DNA of 64,000 nt from Sulfitobacter sp. BSw21498 (GCF_006064855.1 NZ_CP040753.1:558001-622000), one strand, 5' to 3'. Numbered from the stretch's first letter, positions 47,950-57,584 are shown. The notes: generated by a model not told the origin, from the sequence alone. Numbers and translations: made by a program.

Positions 47950-48990
47950 CTAGATAATCTCGTCTTCGTCGAACAGCGGGTCGCTTTCCAGCTGGGTGAT
48001 CATGTCTTCGACTGTATCCGCCACGGCCTTTGGCAGCAGCTTGGCCAGATGAAACACCGCATCGCCCTCGTTCACCACAGGTAGGATCGCGCGGCCGATT
48101 AGGATGCCGTCATGGGGGGCGGTAATGTCTTCTTCGGTCTTACCAAACGGATCGGAGACGGTTGCCAAAGCGTCGCCTTCTTTAACGGTTTCACCCTCGG
48201 CACGGAAGGTGCGCAGCAAGCCACCGACCGGCGCGCGCAACCAGGTCGAGCTGGAGCAGACATGTGACTGGCGGCGCGAGGGGGCAATGCCCTTGGCAGG
48301 CAGCATGTCTTCGACATGCATCACCCGCAGAATGCCCGCAACGCCCGCCCGCACAGCCATCTCGTCAAACCGCAGCCCTTCGCCAGCCTCGTACAGCAGT
48401 ACGGGCGTACCCTTGGCGGCAGCGACCGCGCGCAGCGACCCGTCGCGCAGCGGAGAGGTCAGGACAACCGGCGCAGCAAAGCTGGCGGCCATGCGCCGCG
48501 TTACGGCGTCTGATGGAGAAATACGCACCTGCGGCAGGTTGGTGCGATGGATCGCGGCAGAGTGTAGATCGATACCGAAATCACAGCGCAGCACCACGTC
48601 ATTCAAAAAGATATGCGCCAGCCGCGATCCCAATGACCCCGACGGATGCCCTGGAAAACAGCGGTTCAGATCGCGACGGTCCGGCAGATACCGCGACCGG
48701 TTCAAAAAGCCAAAGGAGTTTACCACTGGGATCACCAGCAGCGTGCCCCGCAACGATTTCAACTGCGGCGCGCGCAGCAGACGGCGCACGATCTCCACCC
48801 CGATCAACTCGTCGCCATGGACGGCGGCGCTGACAAACATCGTAGGGCCGGGGCGTTTGCCGTGGATCACCTCAAGCGAGAGGCCAACAGGCGTGTGGTC
48901 CGGCAGGATCGAGATCGGTAGGTCAATCTGCACACGAGAGCCGGGCGCGACTTGTTGGCCCGAAATCTCGAACGGGGCTTGCGTCGGCAT
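47950..48990 (-). CDS. Succinylglutamate desuccinylase/aspartoacylase family hydrolase
   Basis: 346 aa, a zinc carboxypeptidase-like deacylase of the AstE/AspA family. Zinc ligands are in AAVHGDELIGVE (His, Glu) near residue 57, and the third His is in FGIDLHSAAIHR. The C-terminal beta domain (about 245-330) reads GGLLRTFRAEGETVKEGD and ends in an acidic tail. This longer form is common near amino-acid genes and is of unknown substrate; the ast pathway itself is not present here. It starts 2 bp after the trpE stop, so it is co-transcribed with ppiD-trpE. Confidence 0.88.
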   Translation of the reverse strand: MPTQAPFEISGQQVAPGSRVQIDLPISILPDHTPVGLSLEVIHGKRPGPTMFVSAAVHGDELIGVEIVRRLLRAPQLKSLRGTLLVIPVVNSFGFLNRSRYLPDRRDLNRCFPGHPSGSLGSRLAHIFLNDVVLRCDFGIDLHSAAIHRTNLPQVRISPSDAVTRRMAASFAAPVVLTSPLRDGSLRAVAAAKGTPVLLYEAGEGLRFDEMAVRAGVAGILRVMHVEDMLPAKGIAPSRRQSHVCSSSTWLRAPVGGLLRTFRAEGETVKEGDALATVSDPFGKTEEDITAPHDGILIGRAILPVVNEGDAVFHLAKLLPKAVADTVEDMITQLESDPLFDEDEII

Positions 48991-48992
48991 CC

Positions 48993-50504
48993 TCAGCTAT
49001 TCCCTTGGCCCGCAAACCGTGCCGCATCCGCCGCAGCACGCCGGATTGCATCGGACTTATGGACCGTTTCCATATATTCGGACTCGGCATCGCTGTCATA
49101 GACAACACCACCACCGGCTTGAATATACAGGGTTTTATCTTTGATCACGGCAGTCCGAAGCGCGATGCACATGTCCATGTCTCCGCCCGCGCTGAAGTAT
49201 CCGACACCGCCGCCATAAAGCCCGCGTTTCTCGGGCTCAAGCTCGTCGATAATCTCCATCGCGCGGACTTTGGGGGCCCCTGATACGGTGCCCGCGGGCA
49301 TCCCGGCAAAGAACGCGTCCAGCGCATCGCGGTCTTCACGCAGCTCGCCCACGACATTGGACACGATATGCATCACGTGGCTATAGCGTTCGACGATGAA
49401 TTCTTCGGTTGGGCGCACGGTGCCGATTTTAGCGACGCGGCCGACATCGTTGCGGCCCAGATCAAGCAGCATCAAGTGTTCGGCCAGCTCTTTCTCGTCG
49501 GCCAGCAAGTCGGCCTCGAGGGCGCGGTCTTCCTCTGGCGTAGCACCACGACGGCGGGTGCCCGCGACGGGACGGATCGTGATCTCGTCACCGAACACTC
49601 GTACGAGGATTTCGGGCGAGGCCCCGACGACGTGAAAGTCACCGAAATTGAAATAGAACATGAAGGGCGACGGATTGGTCCGGCGTAAACTGCGATAGAG
49701 CGCGAACGGCGGCTGCGAGAACCCTTGCGCCCACCGTTGCGACGGCACCACCTGAAAGATGTCGCCTGCCACGATATATTCACGGGCTTTCTCGATCGCG
49801 GATTTATAGCCGTCGCGGGTGAAGTTGCTGACGGGGGCCGCTTCTTCGTGCGCTTCGCCCAGATCACGGCTGGTGCCGGGCATGGACCGTTCCAGATCGC
49901 GCACCGCATCCATCACACGCTCGGCGGCTTGGGCATAGGCGGCCTTGGCCGATTGCCCGTCCGACACCCAAGCGGGGGAGACGATGGTGACCTCTCCCTT
50001 GACGCCGTCCAGTACCGCAATCACCGAGGGGCGCACCATCATTGCATCGGGCAGCCCCAAGGGATCGGGGTTCACATTCGGCAGGTGTTCGATCAGCCGG
50101 ATCATGTCATAGCCCAGATACCCGAACAAACCGGCAGCGGCTTGCGGCAGGTCATCGGGCAGGTCGATTTTCGATTCCGCGATCACTGCGCGCAACGTGT
50201 CCAGCGGGTTGCCTTCGACGTCGGCAAACGCATCGACATCATAGCGTGCCGCACGGTTGATCGCCGACGTGGTGCCCTGACAGCGCCAGATCAGGTCCGG
50301 CTTCATGCCGATGATGGAATAGCGTCCACGCACTTCGCCGCCGGTCACCGATTCCAGCACAAAGGCGTTCTGCGCGGCACCGGTGAGTTTCAGCATTAAC
50401 GAGACAGGCGTGTCCAGATCGGCTGCCAGACGGGTGTAAACGATCTGGTTCTTGCCTGCGGCATATCCTGCGGCAAAGCTGTCATAATCGGGTGTCAACG
50501 ACAT
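48993..50504 (-). CDS. trpE: Anthranilate synthase component I
   Basis: Chorismate to anthranilate with TrpG. 503 aa with the N-terminal regulatory LLESxx-type region (FVLESVTGGEVRGRYSI shown in part: LESVTGGEVRGRYS) and the catalytic chorismate-binding domain: FQVVPSQRW, SPEILVRV, GTRRRGATPEEDRAL, DLGRNDVGRV, and PAGTVSGAPKVRAMEII (shown in part). It follows ppiD by 12 bp with a clear AAGG ribosome region and is separated from trpG by two genes. No leader peptide with Trp codons was found at this start. Confidence 0.97.
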   Translation of the reverse strand: MSLTPDYDSFAAGYAAGKNQIVYTRLAADLDTPVSLMLKLTGAAQNAFVLESVTGGEVRGRYSIIGMKPDLIWRCQGTTSAINRAARYDVDAFADVEGNPLDTLRAVIAESKIDLPDDLPQAAAGLFGYLGYDMIRLIEHLPNVNPDPLGLPDAMMVRPSVIAVLDGVKGEVTIVSPAWVSDGQSAKAAYAQAAERVMDAVRDLERSMPGTSRDLGEAHEEAAPVSNFTRDGYKSAIEKAREYIVAGDIFQVVPSQRWAQGFSQPPFALYRSLRRTNPSPFMFYFNFGDFHVVGASPEILVRVFGDEITIRPVAGTRRRGATPEEDRALEADLLADEKELAEHLMLLDLGRNDVGRVAKIGTVRPTEEFIVERYSHVMHIVSNVVGELREDRDALDAFFAGMPAGTVSGAPKVRAMEIIDELEPEKRGLYGGGVGYFSAGGDMDMCIALRTAVIKDKTLYIQAGGGVVYDSDAESEYMETVHKSDAIRRAAADAARFAGQGNS

Positions 50505-50516
50505 GGGAGACCTACC

Positions 50517-52361
50517 TTAGGGGAAGTTCACGTGAACGGCGTCAATCGCCTGCTGGTCGACGCGCGGTGCCGTGCGGCGGATCACGTCGTCGGAAAACGC
50601 AGCAAACAGCGCCTGAGAAAGCTGATTATCCAGCTGCGTGGCAATCTTGGTTTTGACCTGTGTCATCCGGTCATCCTTGGCGGCATCTTTTATGCTATCA
50701 AGGCGCACAAGTGCGACCTCGTCGGTGCCTTCAAGCAGCTTCACATCACCGGCTGCTGCATCAAACACAGCGGCAATGAACCCTTGGGGGGCAGCGCTGA
50801 CAACGGCATCACGAGACTGGTCGGTACCGGTCTTGGGCTCAAGCCCCAGCTCCGCGAAATCGCCCCCATCAGCAAGCTCTGCCTGCAAGGTTTCTGCTTT
50901 GGCACGCAGGGCGTCGATCAACTGTTCGTTTTGCCATGCCGCTGCCACATCGGCGCGCGCGGCGTCGAATGGGTTGGGGCGTTCTTCTTTGGTGCCGTCA
51001 AGACGCATGGCAAATACGCTGCCGTCATCCAGCTGTTCGATCTGTGGAAAATCATTCTCGGTCAGGCGCGTCGCGGCTTCGCGGAAACCGGCATAGGCAG
51101 CGATGCTTTCGCTGCTATCCTGCGTCCATTCAATAGTGCTGAGGTTCATTTTGCTGTCTTCTGCGATCTGTTCGAGCGTGGCACCACCGGCCAGTTGATC
51201 GTCCAGATCACGGGCGCGGACCTCGACCAGACGCGCAGCGCGGTCGGCGGCCAAGTCTTGTACCAGCGTCGGGCGCGCCTCTTCGAAGGTGGTATTCAGC
51301 GACGGCAGCACGCCGTTCACACGGAACAATGCAGGCCCGAGGTTGCTGGGCAGGGGGCCGACAATATCGCCGACTTCAGCGTTGAACACAGCGTCGCCCG
51401 CTGCGCCAAGCTGTTGCTGGCTCAGGTCCCCCAAATCAACATCCGACAGGGACAAACCACGGTCGGCCACAAGCGCCTCGAAGGTGGTGCCGTCAACCTC
51501 CAGTGCGGCGGCGGCCTGATCGGCAGCTTCCTGATCACGAAAGACCAGACGTTCGATCAGACGGCGTTCTGGCTGGATGTACTCGTCGGCGCGGTCGTCA
51601 TAGGCGGACTGCAGCTCTTCGTCGGTCAGCTCAACCTCGTCCAAAAGATCCTGCGGACCCATCGTGATATAGGTGATCGTCTTGCTGGCGGGCAGCATGA
51701 AGCGATCGGCATTGTCGTCATAAAAGGCTTGCAGCTGCGCATCAGTCGCGTCGGGCAGGGGCGCATCAAGATCATCCTGGGTCAGGTTGGCCCATGTAAA
51801 ACTGCGCTGCTCGCCCACATAGGACACCAGCGTATTCGCATAGGCTTCGGGCATGGAAACACCGCCGGTGATTGCCTGTTGCAGCAGCGTCCGGCCTGCT
51901 TCTTCGCGCAGGGATTGTTCGAATTCGTTTTCGCTCAGACCGGCCTGTTGCAGCGCGAAACGATATCCCTCGCGGTCAAAGTTGCCGTCCACGCCTTGGA
52001 AAGACGGAATGTCGACAACACGTTCGCGCAGGTTTGTGTCACCGATCGACAAACCCATTTCGTCAGCCTCATTGTCCAGCGCGCGCAAACGCACCAAACG
52101 TTGCAGCACGGCGCGGTCCAGACCTATGGCTTGCGCCTCTTGGAAGCTAAGCTGCTCGCCGGACTGGCTTTCGATGGCGCGGATCTGCTGTTGCAGCTCG
52201 CGGGCATAATTATCGACTGAGATCGATTTGTCGCCCACTTCGCCGACGGTGCGTGCGCTGCCGTTCAGATTGACCGCCCCAAAACCGCCTAAACCCAGGA
52301 TCAAAAGACCCATGAGCCCCCATACTGCGGTTTTCGTAAAGCTGTTGCCTTTGGCTTTCAT
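50517..52361 (-). CDS. ppiD: PpiD-like periplasmic peptidyl-prolyl isomerase (parvulin/SurA-N type)
   Basis: 614 aa; the start at 52361 has AAGGGA seven bases upstream. One N-terminal transmembrane helix (about residues 14-36, WGLMGLLILGLGGFG) anchors the protein in the inner membrane with the rest in the periplasm. A SurA_N-like helical domain (about 45-200) precedes a parvulin-like domain around 230-350 and a C-terminal helical part. The parvulin core is divergent (VFNAEVGDIVGPLPSNLG resembles its end). PpiD assists folding of exported proteins at the Sec exit. It is directly upstream of trpE. Confidence 0.88.
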   Translation of the reverse strand: MKAKGNSFTKTAVWGLMGLLILGLGGFGAVNLNGSARTVGEVGDKSISVDNYARELQQQIRAIESQSGEQLSFQEAQAIGLDRAVLQRLVRLRALDNEADEMGLSIGDTNLRERVVDIPSFQGVDGNFDREGYRFALQQAGLSENEFEQSLREEAGRTLLQQAITGGVSMPEAYANTLVSYVGEQRSFTWANLTQDDLDAPLPDATDAQLQAFYDDNADRFMLPASKTITYITMGPQDLLDEVELTDEELQSAYDDRADEYIQPERRLIERLVFRDQEAADQAAAALEVDGTTFEALVADRGLSLSDVDLGDLSQQQLGAAGDAVFNAEVGDIVGPLPSNLGPALFRVNGVLPSLNTTFEEARPTLVQDLAADRAARLVEVRARDLDDQLAGGATLEQIAEDSKMNLSTIEWTQDSSESIAAYAGFREAATRLTENDFPQIEQLDDGSVFAMRLDGTKEERPNPFDAARADVAAAWQNEQLIDALRAKAETLQAELADGGDFAELGLEPKTGTDQSRDAVVSAAPQGFIAAVFDAAAGDVKLLEGTDEVALVRLDSIKDAAKDDRMTQVKTKIATQLDNQLSQALFAAFSDDVIRRTAPRVDQQAIDAVHVNFP

Positions 52362-52428
52362 GGTCTCATCCCTTAAACGCACATTTTGCCCTGTCTATGC
52401 GGTGCGTAGCAGGGGGGCAAGAGGCCCG

Positions 52429-53595
52429 TTAGACCTGTGTCAGGCGGTCAAACAGCACGTCGATCCCTGCGACATCCAGATTGGCAAAGGCGATCCGCAA
52501 ATGACGCGCGCCGGTGGGGTCGTCTGTCGGGTGGAACATCGTGCCGGGCAACGTCAGAACCGCCGCATCGCGTACCAACCTCGGGGCCAGCAAAGCAGAG
52601 CTTTCCTCAAACGGATGGGACATATAGGCAAAATAGCCACCAAGCCCCAAAAGCTTCCAGCCTTTGGCGTCCAACCTGTGCATGCTATCCGCGATGGCCT
52701 GACGCCGCGCAAGTATTTCACGCCGCTCGCCGGCAAGCCAGCTGTCAAGGTTCTGCATCCCCCAAAGGGCGGCATGCTGTCCGATCTGCCCGGGGCAGAT
52801 GGCAACCGTATCAAGGAACTTCTCGACTTCGGTCAGCCGGTCTTCTGATGCGACAATCGCACCCACGCGGTGCCCCGTCAGACGGTACGCTTTGGAAAAG
52901 GAATAGAGGTGGATCAGCGTGTCATGCCAGTCGGGGTCTTGAAACAGACGGTGCGGCGGGCCTGAACGGCTGTCGAAATCACGATAGGTTTCATCTACGA
53001 TCAGCGCGATGCCGCGGGCGCGGGCCAGATCGAAAAACGCCTGCACCAGCTCTTCGGGATATTCGACGCCGCCGGGGTTATTTGGCGTCACCAAGGCAAT
53101 GGCGCGGGTGCGGTCGGTAATGAGCGAGGCCGCGTGATTGGGATCAGGCAAAAGCGCGTCGCCCACAGCCAGCGGCACGGCGGCCACGCCCGACATATCC
53201 AGCCACATCTTATGGTTAAAGTACCAAGGCACCGGCAGGATCACCTCGTCGCCCTCGGTACAAAGCGTGGCAATCGCAGCGGCAAATGCCTGATTGCAGC
53301 CTGATGTAATTGCCGCCTGCGCAGGTTCCACGGCACCGGCGTAATGGGCGCTGACCTGAGCGGCCAGCTCGTCGCGCAATTCGGGCAGACCCAGAACTGG
53401 ACCATAAAGATGCGCGTCATCATTATTCAGCGCGACATCCGCCATAGCCTGACGCATCGCCTGCGGGGGCGGGTCGACAGGGGCAGCCTGACTGACGTTG
53501 ATCAAGGGCCGGTCAGCGTCAAAATGGACGCCTGTCAACCACTTGCGCGCCTCCATCACCGGAGGAGAGAAAGTCGCTGCGGTACGCGGGATCAT
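52429..53595 (-). CDS. Class I/II pyridoxal-phosphate aminotransferase
   Basis: 388 aa, fold type I. The PLP lysine is Lys235 in YSFSKAYRLTGHRVG, Asp201 lies in LIVDETYRDFD, VTPNNPGG gives the Asn pair, and the substrate-binding arginine falls in the C-terminal HLRIAFAN. The substrate is not determined; aspartate, aromatic or branched amino acids are all possible. It follows the gpt gene after a 136-bp gap containing repeat copy 2 and lies upstream of ppiD on the same strand. Confidence 0.9.
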   Translation of the reverse strand: MIPRTAATFSPPVMEARKWLTGVHFDADRPLINVSQAAPVDPPPQAMRQAMADVALNNDDAHLYGPVLGLPELRDELAAQVSAHYAGAVEPAQAAITSGCNQAFAAAIATLCTEGDEVILPVPWYFNHKMWLDMSGVAAVPLAVGDALLPDPNHAASLITDRTRAIALVTPNNPGGVEYPEELVQAFFDLARARGIALIVDETYRDFDSRSGPPHRLFQDPDWHDTLIHLYSFSKAYRLTGHRVGAIVASEDRLTEVEKFLDTVAICPGQIGQHAALWGMQNLDSWLAGERREILARRQAIADSMHRLDAKGWKLLGLGGYFAYMSHPFEESSALLAPRLVRDAAVLTLPGTMFHPTDDPTGARHLRIAFANLDVAGIDVLFDRLTQV

Positions 53596-53676
53596 GTCAA
53601 AGGTGCTCCTGGCTAGGCGAGGGAGGGGATGCTCCGGCGAGCGAACCTGAATGGAGCCCTAGACTGCACGCAGCGT

Positions 53677-53703
53677 CTGCTTCCAAATGGTTCTGAATCC
53701 TCG
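53677..53703 (+). repeat. Intergenic repeat, copy 2
   Basis: CTGCTTCCAAATGG, five variable bases, AATCCTCG, matching copy 1 at 18755-18781 in sequence and spacing. An adjacent hairpin is formed by CCGAAG (53704-53709) with CTTCGG downstream. Confidence 0.6.
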
Positions 53704-53731
53704 CCGAAGGCATGTGTCTTCGGGCGCGCGT

Positions 53732-54244
53732 TCAGTCCTTGCCGCGGTAGGGTTCGACGTATTGCAAGGCCATGTCCCAAGGAAAGAAAATCCAAGTATC
53801 CTGGCTGACCTCGGTGATGAACGTATCCACCTGCGGGCGTCCTTTGGGCTTGGCATAGACCGTCGCCAGATGTGCATTGGGGTAAAGCTGGCGGACGACC
53901 TCGAGGGTTTTGCCTGAGTCCACCAGATCGTCGATGATCAAGATGCCCGTTCCGTCGCCCATCAACTCGGCATCGGGGGCTTTCAGTACGACCGCTTCTG
54001 ATTGGTCCTGATGGTCGTAGGACTTGATCGAAATCGTATCGACGGTGCGGATGTCCAGCTCGCGCGCGGCGATCATCGCGGGGGCCATACCGCCACGGGT
54101 GATGGCGACCACAGCCCGCCAGCCGCCATCGTCAGGGCCCATACCGTCCAATCGCCACGCCAGCGCTCGGCTGTCACGGTGAATCTGGTCCCAGCTGATG
54201 TGGAACCCTTTTTCGTGGGGCAGGCGCGAGGCATCCTTGCTCAT
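53732..54244 (-). CDS. gpt: Xanthine phosphoribosyltransferase
   Basis: Purine salvage of xanthine and guanine. 170 aa with the PRPP-binding motif [13 protein letters not shown] near residue 98 and [12 protein letters not shown]; the C-terminal WIFFPWD is characteristic of Gpt (XGPRT). It starts 4 bp after the fabI stop, so fabI-gpt is one transcript. Confidence 0.95.
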   Translation of the reverse strand: MSKDASRLPHEKGFHISWDQIHRDSRALAWRLDGMGPDDGGWRAVVAITRGGMAPAMIAARELDIRTVDTISIKSYDHQDQSEAVVLKAPDAELMGDGTGILIIDDLVDSGKTLEVVRQLYPNAHLATVYAKPKGRPQVDTFITEVSQDTWIFFPWDMALQYVEPYRGKD

Positions 54245-54248
54245 GTCG

Positions 54249-55055
54249 TTATTCCTTTGTCATGTCTGGGGCGTCGACGGCTTTCATGCCAACAACATGA
54301 TAGCCCGCGTCCACATGCAGGTTCTCGCCCGTGGTGCCAGACCCAAGATCGCTGAGCAGAAACAGCGCCGATTTACCCACATCGTCGATTGTGACATTGC
54401 GGCGCAGCGGCGAATTATATTCGTTCCACTTCATGATATAGCGGAAGTCGCCGATGCCCGAGGCGGCCAAAGTCTTGATCGGGCCGGCGCTGATCGCGTT
54501 GACGCGGATGCCGTCTTTGCCCAGATCTTCGGCCAGATATTTAACCGACGCTTCCAGTGCAGCCTTGGCGACGCCCATCACGTTATAATGCGGCATCACT
54601 TTTTCCGCACCGTAATAGGTGAGGGTCACCGCACTACTGCCCGGCTTCATCATCTTTTCCGCGCGCTGCATCACAGCGGTGAAGGAATAGACAGAGATGT
54701 CCATCGACATTGCAAAGTTGGCGCGGCTGGTGTCCACATAGCGCCCGCGCAATTCGTTTTTGTCCGAGAACCCGATCGCGTGCACGATAAAGTCGATCCC
54801 GTCCCAGCGTTCGCCAAGAGAAGTGAACAACGCATCGATCGACTCTTCCGACCCAACGTCACAGGGCAGAACAATGTCGCTTCCCAACTGTTCTGCCAGC
54901 GGGCCAACACGCTTTTTCAGCGCTTCGCCCTGATAGGAAAACGCCAGCTCTGCACCGGCGTCAGCAAGAATGCGTGCGATTCCCCAGGCAATCGACTTGT
55001 CATTGGCAAGGCCCATGATAAGTCCACGTTTGCCTGCCATAAGGTCATTTGCCAT
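54249..55055 (-). CDS. fabI: Enoyl-[acyl-carrier-protein] reductase FabI
   Basis: Last step of fatty acid elongation, NADH-dependent. 268 aa of the SDR-like FabI type: [14 protein letters not shown] at the N-terminus, the catalytic Tyr and Lys in [22 protein letters not shown] (shown in part: [12 protein letters not shown]), and [23 protein letters not shown] ribosome site precedes the ATG at 55055. It is upstream of gpt and divergent from pdxH, 219 bp apart. Confidence 0.97.
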   Translation of the reverse strand: MANDLMAGKRGLIMGLANDKSIAWGIARILADAGAELAFSYQGEALKKRVGPLAEQLGSDIVLPCDVGSEESIDALFTSLGERWDGIDFIVHAIGFSDKNELRGRYVDTSRANFAMSMDISVYSFTAVMQRAEKMMKPGSSAVTLTYYGAEKVMPHYNVMGVAKAALEASVKYLAEDLGKDGIRVNAISAGPIKTLAASGIGDFRYIMKWNEYNSPLRRNVTIDDVGKSALFLLSDLGSGTTGENLHVDAGYHVVGMKAVDAPDMTKE

Positions 55056-55274
55056 TGTTTTTCCTTCGACTATGTCACTGAGCTTTTATCCGGTTTATGC
55101 TATTGATAGTTTGGCATCAAGGCTGCACGATGAGCGCGGCACTTTCAGAGCATTCCGTAGAAAATCGCCTCGGCGGATCTAGGCGCGGGGGTGTCTTTAG
55201 TTGTTCTTATATGTCATTTGATATACAGCAATGGCGCAAGATTGCGCTGCTGCGCATAGAAGGGGGTCAGGATT

Positions 55275-55880
55275 ATGGAAGCGCGCAAAGGTATATTTGC
55301 CGGTGATAACCCTTTCGACATTGCACGCCGCTGGCTCGATGAAGCCACAAATACCGAGATCAACGACCCGAACGCTATCGCGCTTTCCACTGTGGATGCG
55401 GACGGGTTGCCTAATGCGCGGATGGTTCTGCTGAAAGATATAGAAGACGCGGCCTTTGTCTTTTACACCAATTATACCAGCGCCAAAGCGCAGGAACTGG
55501 ATCAGGCGGGCAAAGCCGCCTTTGTGATGCATTGGAAATCGCTGCGCCGACAAATTCGTGTGCGCGGCACGATTACAAAAGAAGAAGGCCCACAGGCGGA
55601 CGCTTATTATAAATCACGTTCGCTCAAAAGCCGGTTGGGGGCTTGGGCCTCTGACCAATCGTCCCCTCTTGCCAGCCGCGCGGCCTTGGTTGCCGAGGTG
55701 GCAAAGGTTACCGCCAAGAAGGGACCAAACCCAGACCGCCCCGCTTTTTGGGGTGGCTACCGGATTACGCCGGTTGAGATAGAGTTCTGGGCTGACGGAG
55801 AGTATAGATTGCATGACCGTTTTGTCTGGCGACGTGCCGGACCAAGCGACGATTGGAGCGTAACGAGATTAAACCCATAA
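55275..55880 (+). CDS. pdxH: Pyridoxamine 5'-phosphate oxidase
   Basis: FMN enzyme making pyridoxal phosphate. 201 aa; the ATG follows AAGGGGG. Motifs are [20 protein letters not shown] (shown in part: [13 protein letters not shown]), [29 protein letters not shown] and the C-terminal [17 protein letters not shown] (shown in part: [10 protein letters not shown]). The length is standard. It is the first gene of a rightward run with the cold-shock gene. Confidence 0.96.
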   Translation: MEARKGIFAGDNPFDIARRWLDEATNTEINDPNAIALSTVDADGLPNARMVLLKDIEDAAFVFYTNYTSAKAQELDQAGKAAFVMHWKSLRRQIRVRGTITKEEGPQADAYYKSRSLKSRLGAWASDQSSPLASRAALVAEVAKVTAKKGPNPDRPAFWGGYRITPVEIEFWADGEYRLHDRFVWRRAGPSDDWSVTRLNP

Positions 55881-55953
55881 GGCGATTTTTTGTCGCTGAT
55901 ATTTTGTACGCGGGCACACAGTTGCCTGACCTAGAGAAGACCAAAGGACATTT

Positions 55954-56502
55954 GTGTCAGAAGTATCCAGCAATAGCTCTGCCGTTTCCGGCGTGGTGAA
56001 ATGGTTCGACCCCGCAAAGGGGTTCGGTTTCGTTGTCTCTGACTCAGGCGGGCCCGATATCCTGTTGCACGTCAATGTGTTACGCAATTACGGTCAAAGC
56101 TCTGTCGCGGATGGCGCGCGTATTGATCTCACGGTTCACAAGACCGAACGCGGTGTGCAAGCGACCCAAATCCATGCCGTGCACCCGCCTGCCTCAGCCC
56201 AGGCCATGGCCCTGTCCGATATTGTGGGCATCGACCCCGCCCTTGTGGCTGCAGCACCACTGGAACCCGCCCGGGTCAAATGGTTCGACAAGTCAAAGGG
56301 CTTTGGTTTCGCAAATGTGTTTGGCAAAAGCGAAGACATCTTTCTACATATAGAGGTGTTGCGCCAGTCGGGTCTGTCGGATTTGCAGCCGGGCGAGGCG
56401 CTGGCGCTGCGTGTCATCCAAGGTGAGCGCGGGCAAATGGCGGCAGAGGTACATGCATGGGAAACGATACGGCTCGATTCATCCGGCACCGCGCAAAGCT
56501 GA
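55954..56502 (+). CDS. Double cold-shock-domain protein
   Basis: 182 aa, GTG start with AAAGGA upstream. Two cold-shock domains in tandem (about residues 12-72 and 108-165) each carry RNP1-like KGFGF motifs (VKWFDPAKGFGFV and VKWFDKSKGFGFA) and an ILLHV/IFLHI RNP2 segment, joined by a short linker. It probably binds single-stranded RNA or DNA. This two-domain form is common in alphaproteobacteria. Its 3' end overlaps the DUF192 gene by 46 bp. Confidence 0.92.
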   Translation: MSEVSSNSSAVSGVVKWFDPAKGFGFVVSDSGGPDILLHVNVLRNYGQSSVADGARIDLTVHKTERGVQATQIHAVHPPASAQAMALSDIVGIDPALVAAAPLEPARVKWFDKSKGFGFANVFGKSEDIFLHIEVLRQSGLSDLQPGEALALRVIQGERGQMAAEVHAWETIRLDSSGTAQS

Positions 56503-56966
56503 TCCGCGCGGGCGTTCTTGCGCTTGCTGCGGTTACCGTTGCAAGCGGCGCGTCCGCTGCGTGTCGCGTAGACAGCGTGACCTTGCGCGGGGATTGGGGA
56601 CAGGCGCGGTTCAGCGTCGAGGTCGCCGATGATGACGGTGAACGCGCCCAAGGGTTGATGCATCGCACATCGCTGCCGGGCAGTGCAGGCATGCTATTTA
56701 TTTATGACAGACCCCAACGTCTTAGCTTTTGGATGCGTAACACATTGATTCCGCTGGACCTGTTGTTCATCGATGCGCGGGGTGTGGTTCGGAATATCCA
56801 CCGCAATGCCATTCCGCTCGACGAATCTCCGCTGGAGGGGGGCAGTGATGCGTTGCTTGCTGTGTTGGAAATTAACGGCGGATTAAGCGCGCGCATGGGT
56901 ATTACCACCGGCACACAGCTGCGCCATCCTGCCTTTGCAGGGCGTAATCCCGCGTGGCCCTGTTAG
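56457..56966 (+). CDS. Exported DUF192 family protein
   Basis: 169 aa with a signal peptide (to about residue 34, ending ASA), then the DUF192 domain: ERAQGLMHRTSLPGSAGMLF (shown in part: QGLMHRTSLPGSAGM), FWMRNTLIPLDLLFID, and the conserved Asp/Glu turn before ALLAVLEINGG. The family's function is unknown. It begins inside the cold-shock gene in another frame (46-bp overlap), an unusual degree of overlap that implies coupling. A single Cys36 follows the signal, and a terminal Cys is present. Confidence 0.88.
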   Translation: MGNDTARFIRHRAKLIRAGVLALAAVTVASGASAACRVDSVTLRGDWGQARFSVEVADDDGERAQGLMHRTSLPGSAGMLFIYDRPQRLSFWMRNTLIPLDLLFIDARGVVRNIHRNAIPLDESPLEGGSDALLAVLEINGGLSARMGITTGTQLRHPAFAGRNPAWPC

Positions 56967-57040
56967 TTCTTCAAAAACTATCGTTTTCTGTGCAGTTAGG
57001 GCTTTTCAATCCGATTGCTTGGGGCTAAGTAGGCCGCAGT

Positions 57041-57117
57041 CGGGGCGTGGCGCAGCCTGGTAGCGCACCTGTTTTGGGTACAGGGGGTCGGAAGTTCGAA
57101 TCTTCTCGCCCCGACCA
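57041..57117 (+). tRNA. tRNA-Pro (anticodon UGG)
   Basis: 77 bases including an encoded CCA. The acceptor stem CGGGGCG pairs with CGCCCCG, the D-arm is GCGC/GCGC, the anticodon stem CCTGT/ACAGG encloses loop TTTGGGT (anticodon TGG), and the T-arm GGAAG/CTTCT encloses TTCGAAT. All helices pair. Confidence 0.97.
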
Positions 57118-57126
57118 CTTTAAGAA

Positions 57127-57142
57127 CCACCACATATAGTGT
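57127..57142 (+). promoter_or_regulatory. Weak NrdR-like box
   Basis: CCACCACATATAGTGT matches 13 of 16 positions of the NrdR consensus (ACACwATATmTwGTGT). It lies 633 bases before nrdJ and just after the tRNA gene, so it may be fortuitous. Confidence 0.3.
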
Positions 57143-57144
57143 TC

Positions 57145-57167
57145 CTGATCTGCTTCATGCAGATCAG
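57145..57167 (+). terminator. Stem-loop downstream of tRNA-Pro
   Basis: CTGATCTGC (57145-57153) pairs perfectly with GCAGATCAG (57159-57167) around TTCAT. There is no U tract. Position suggests a tRNA transcript end or processing site. Confidence 0.45.
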
Positions 57168-57296
57168 AACGCTGTATTTGTGTGCAATCTTACCTTTTTG
57201 CAACAGAACCGCCTTCTAGATGTGGCCAAATGGCCCCGCCTTGCAGGCTAGATCTGGTGACTGCTAAAAAAATAATAGTCCACAGTTCAGCATTTC

Positions 57297-57332
57297 TTAT
57301 CCCCAGCCCGCTGTGCGGTGTTTTGTGGATAA
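57297..57332. promoter_or_regulatory. Two facing DnaA-box-like 9-mers
   Basis: TTATCCCCA (57297-57305, one mismatch) on the plus strand and TTATCCACA on the minus strand (57324-57332, perfect) face each other about 430 bases upstream of nrdJ. Confidence 0.45.
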
Positions 57333-57568
57333 CTCAGGCGATGCATGAGGCAACTGTGCTAAACGCCAGTGTCTGTTAACTTTATCCGAGATGCCACATT
57401 CGGGTCACCCCGTTTGTGCTCTGTGCATATCATTTTGCTGAATCGCCGCATTCGCCAAAGCTTCAAAAAATGCCGATCCGGTCAAGCCTCTAGTTTCCGT
57501 AAGACGATAATAAACCCGTTGACCCGATAGGGCTGCATACGCCAGTTTGTGTGAGTTGATGGGCGTGG

Positions 57569-57584
57569 CACTATATCTGGTGTC
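57569..57584 (+). promoter_or_regulatory. NrdR box upstream of nrdJ
   Basis: GCACTATATCTGGTGT matches 14 of 16 positions of the NrdR consensus. A degenerate partner starts 31 bases upstream (57538-57553), the usual spacing of NrdR box pairs. It lies about 190 bases before the nrdJ start, where the repressor would act on ribonucleotide reductase expression. Confidence 0.55.
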
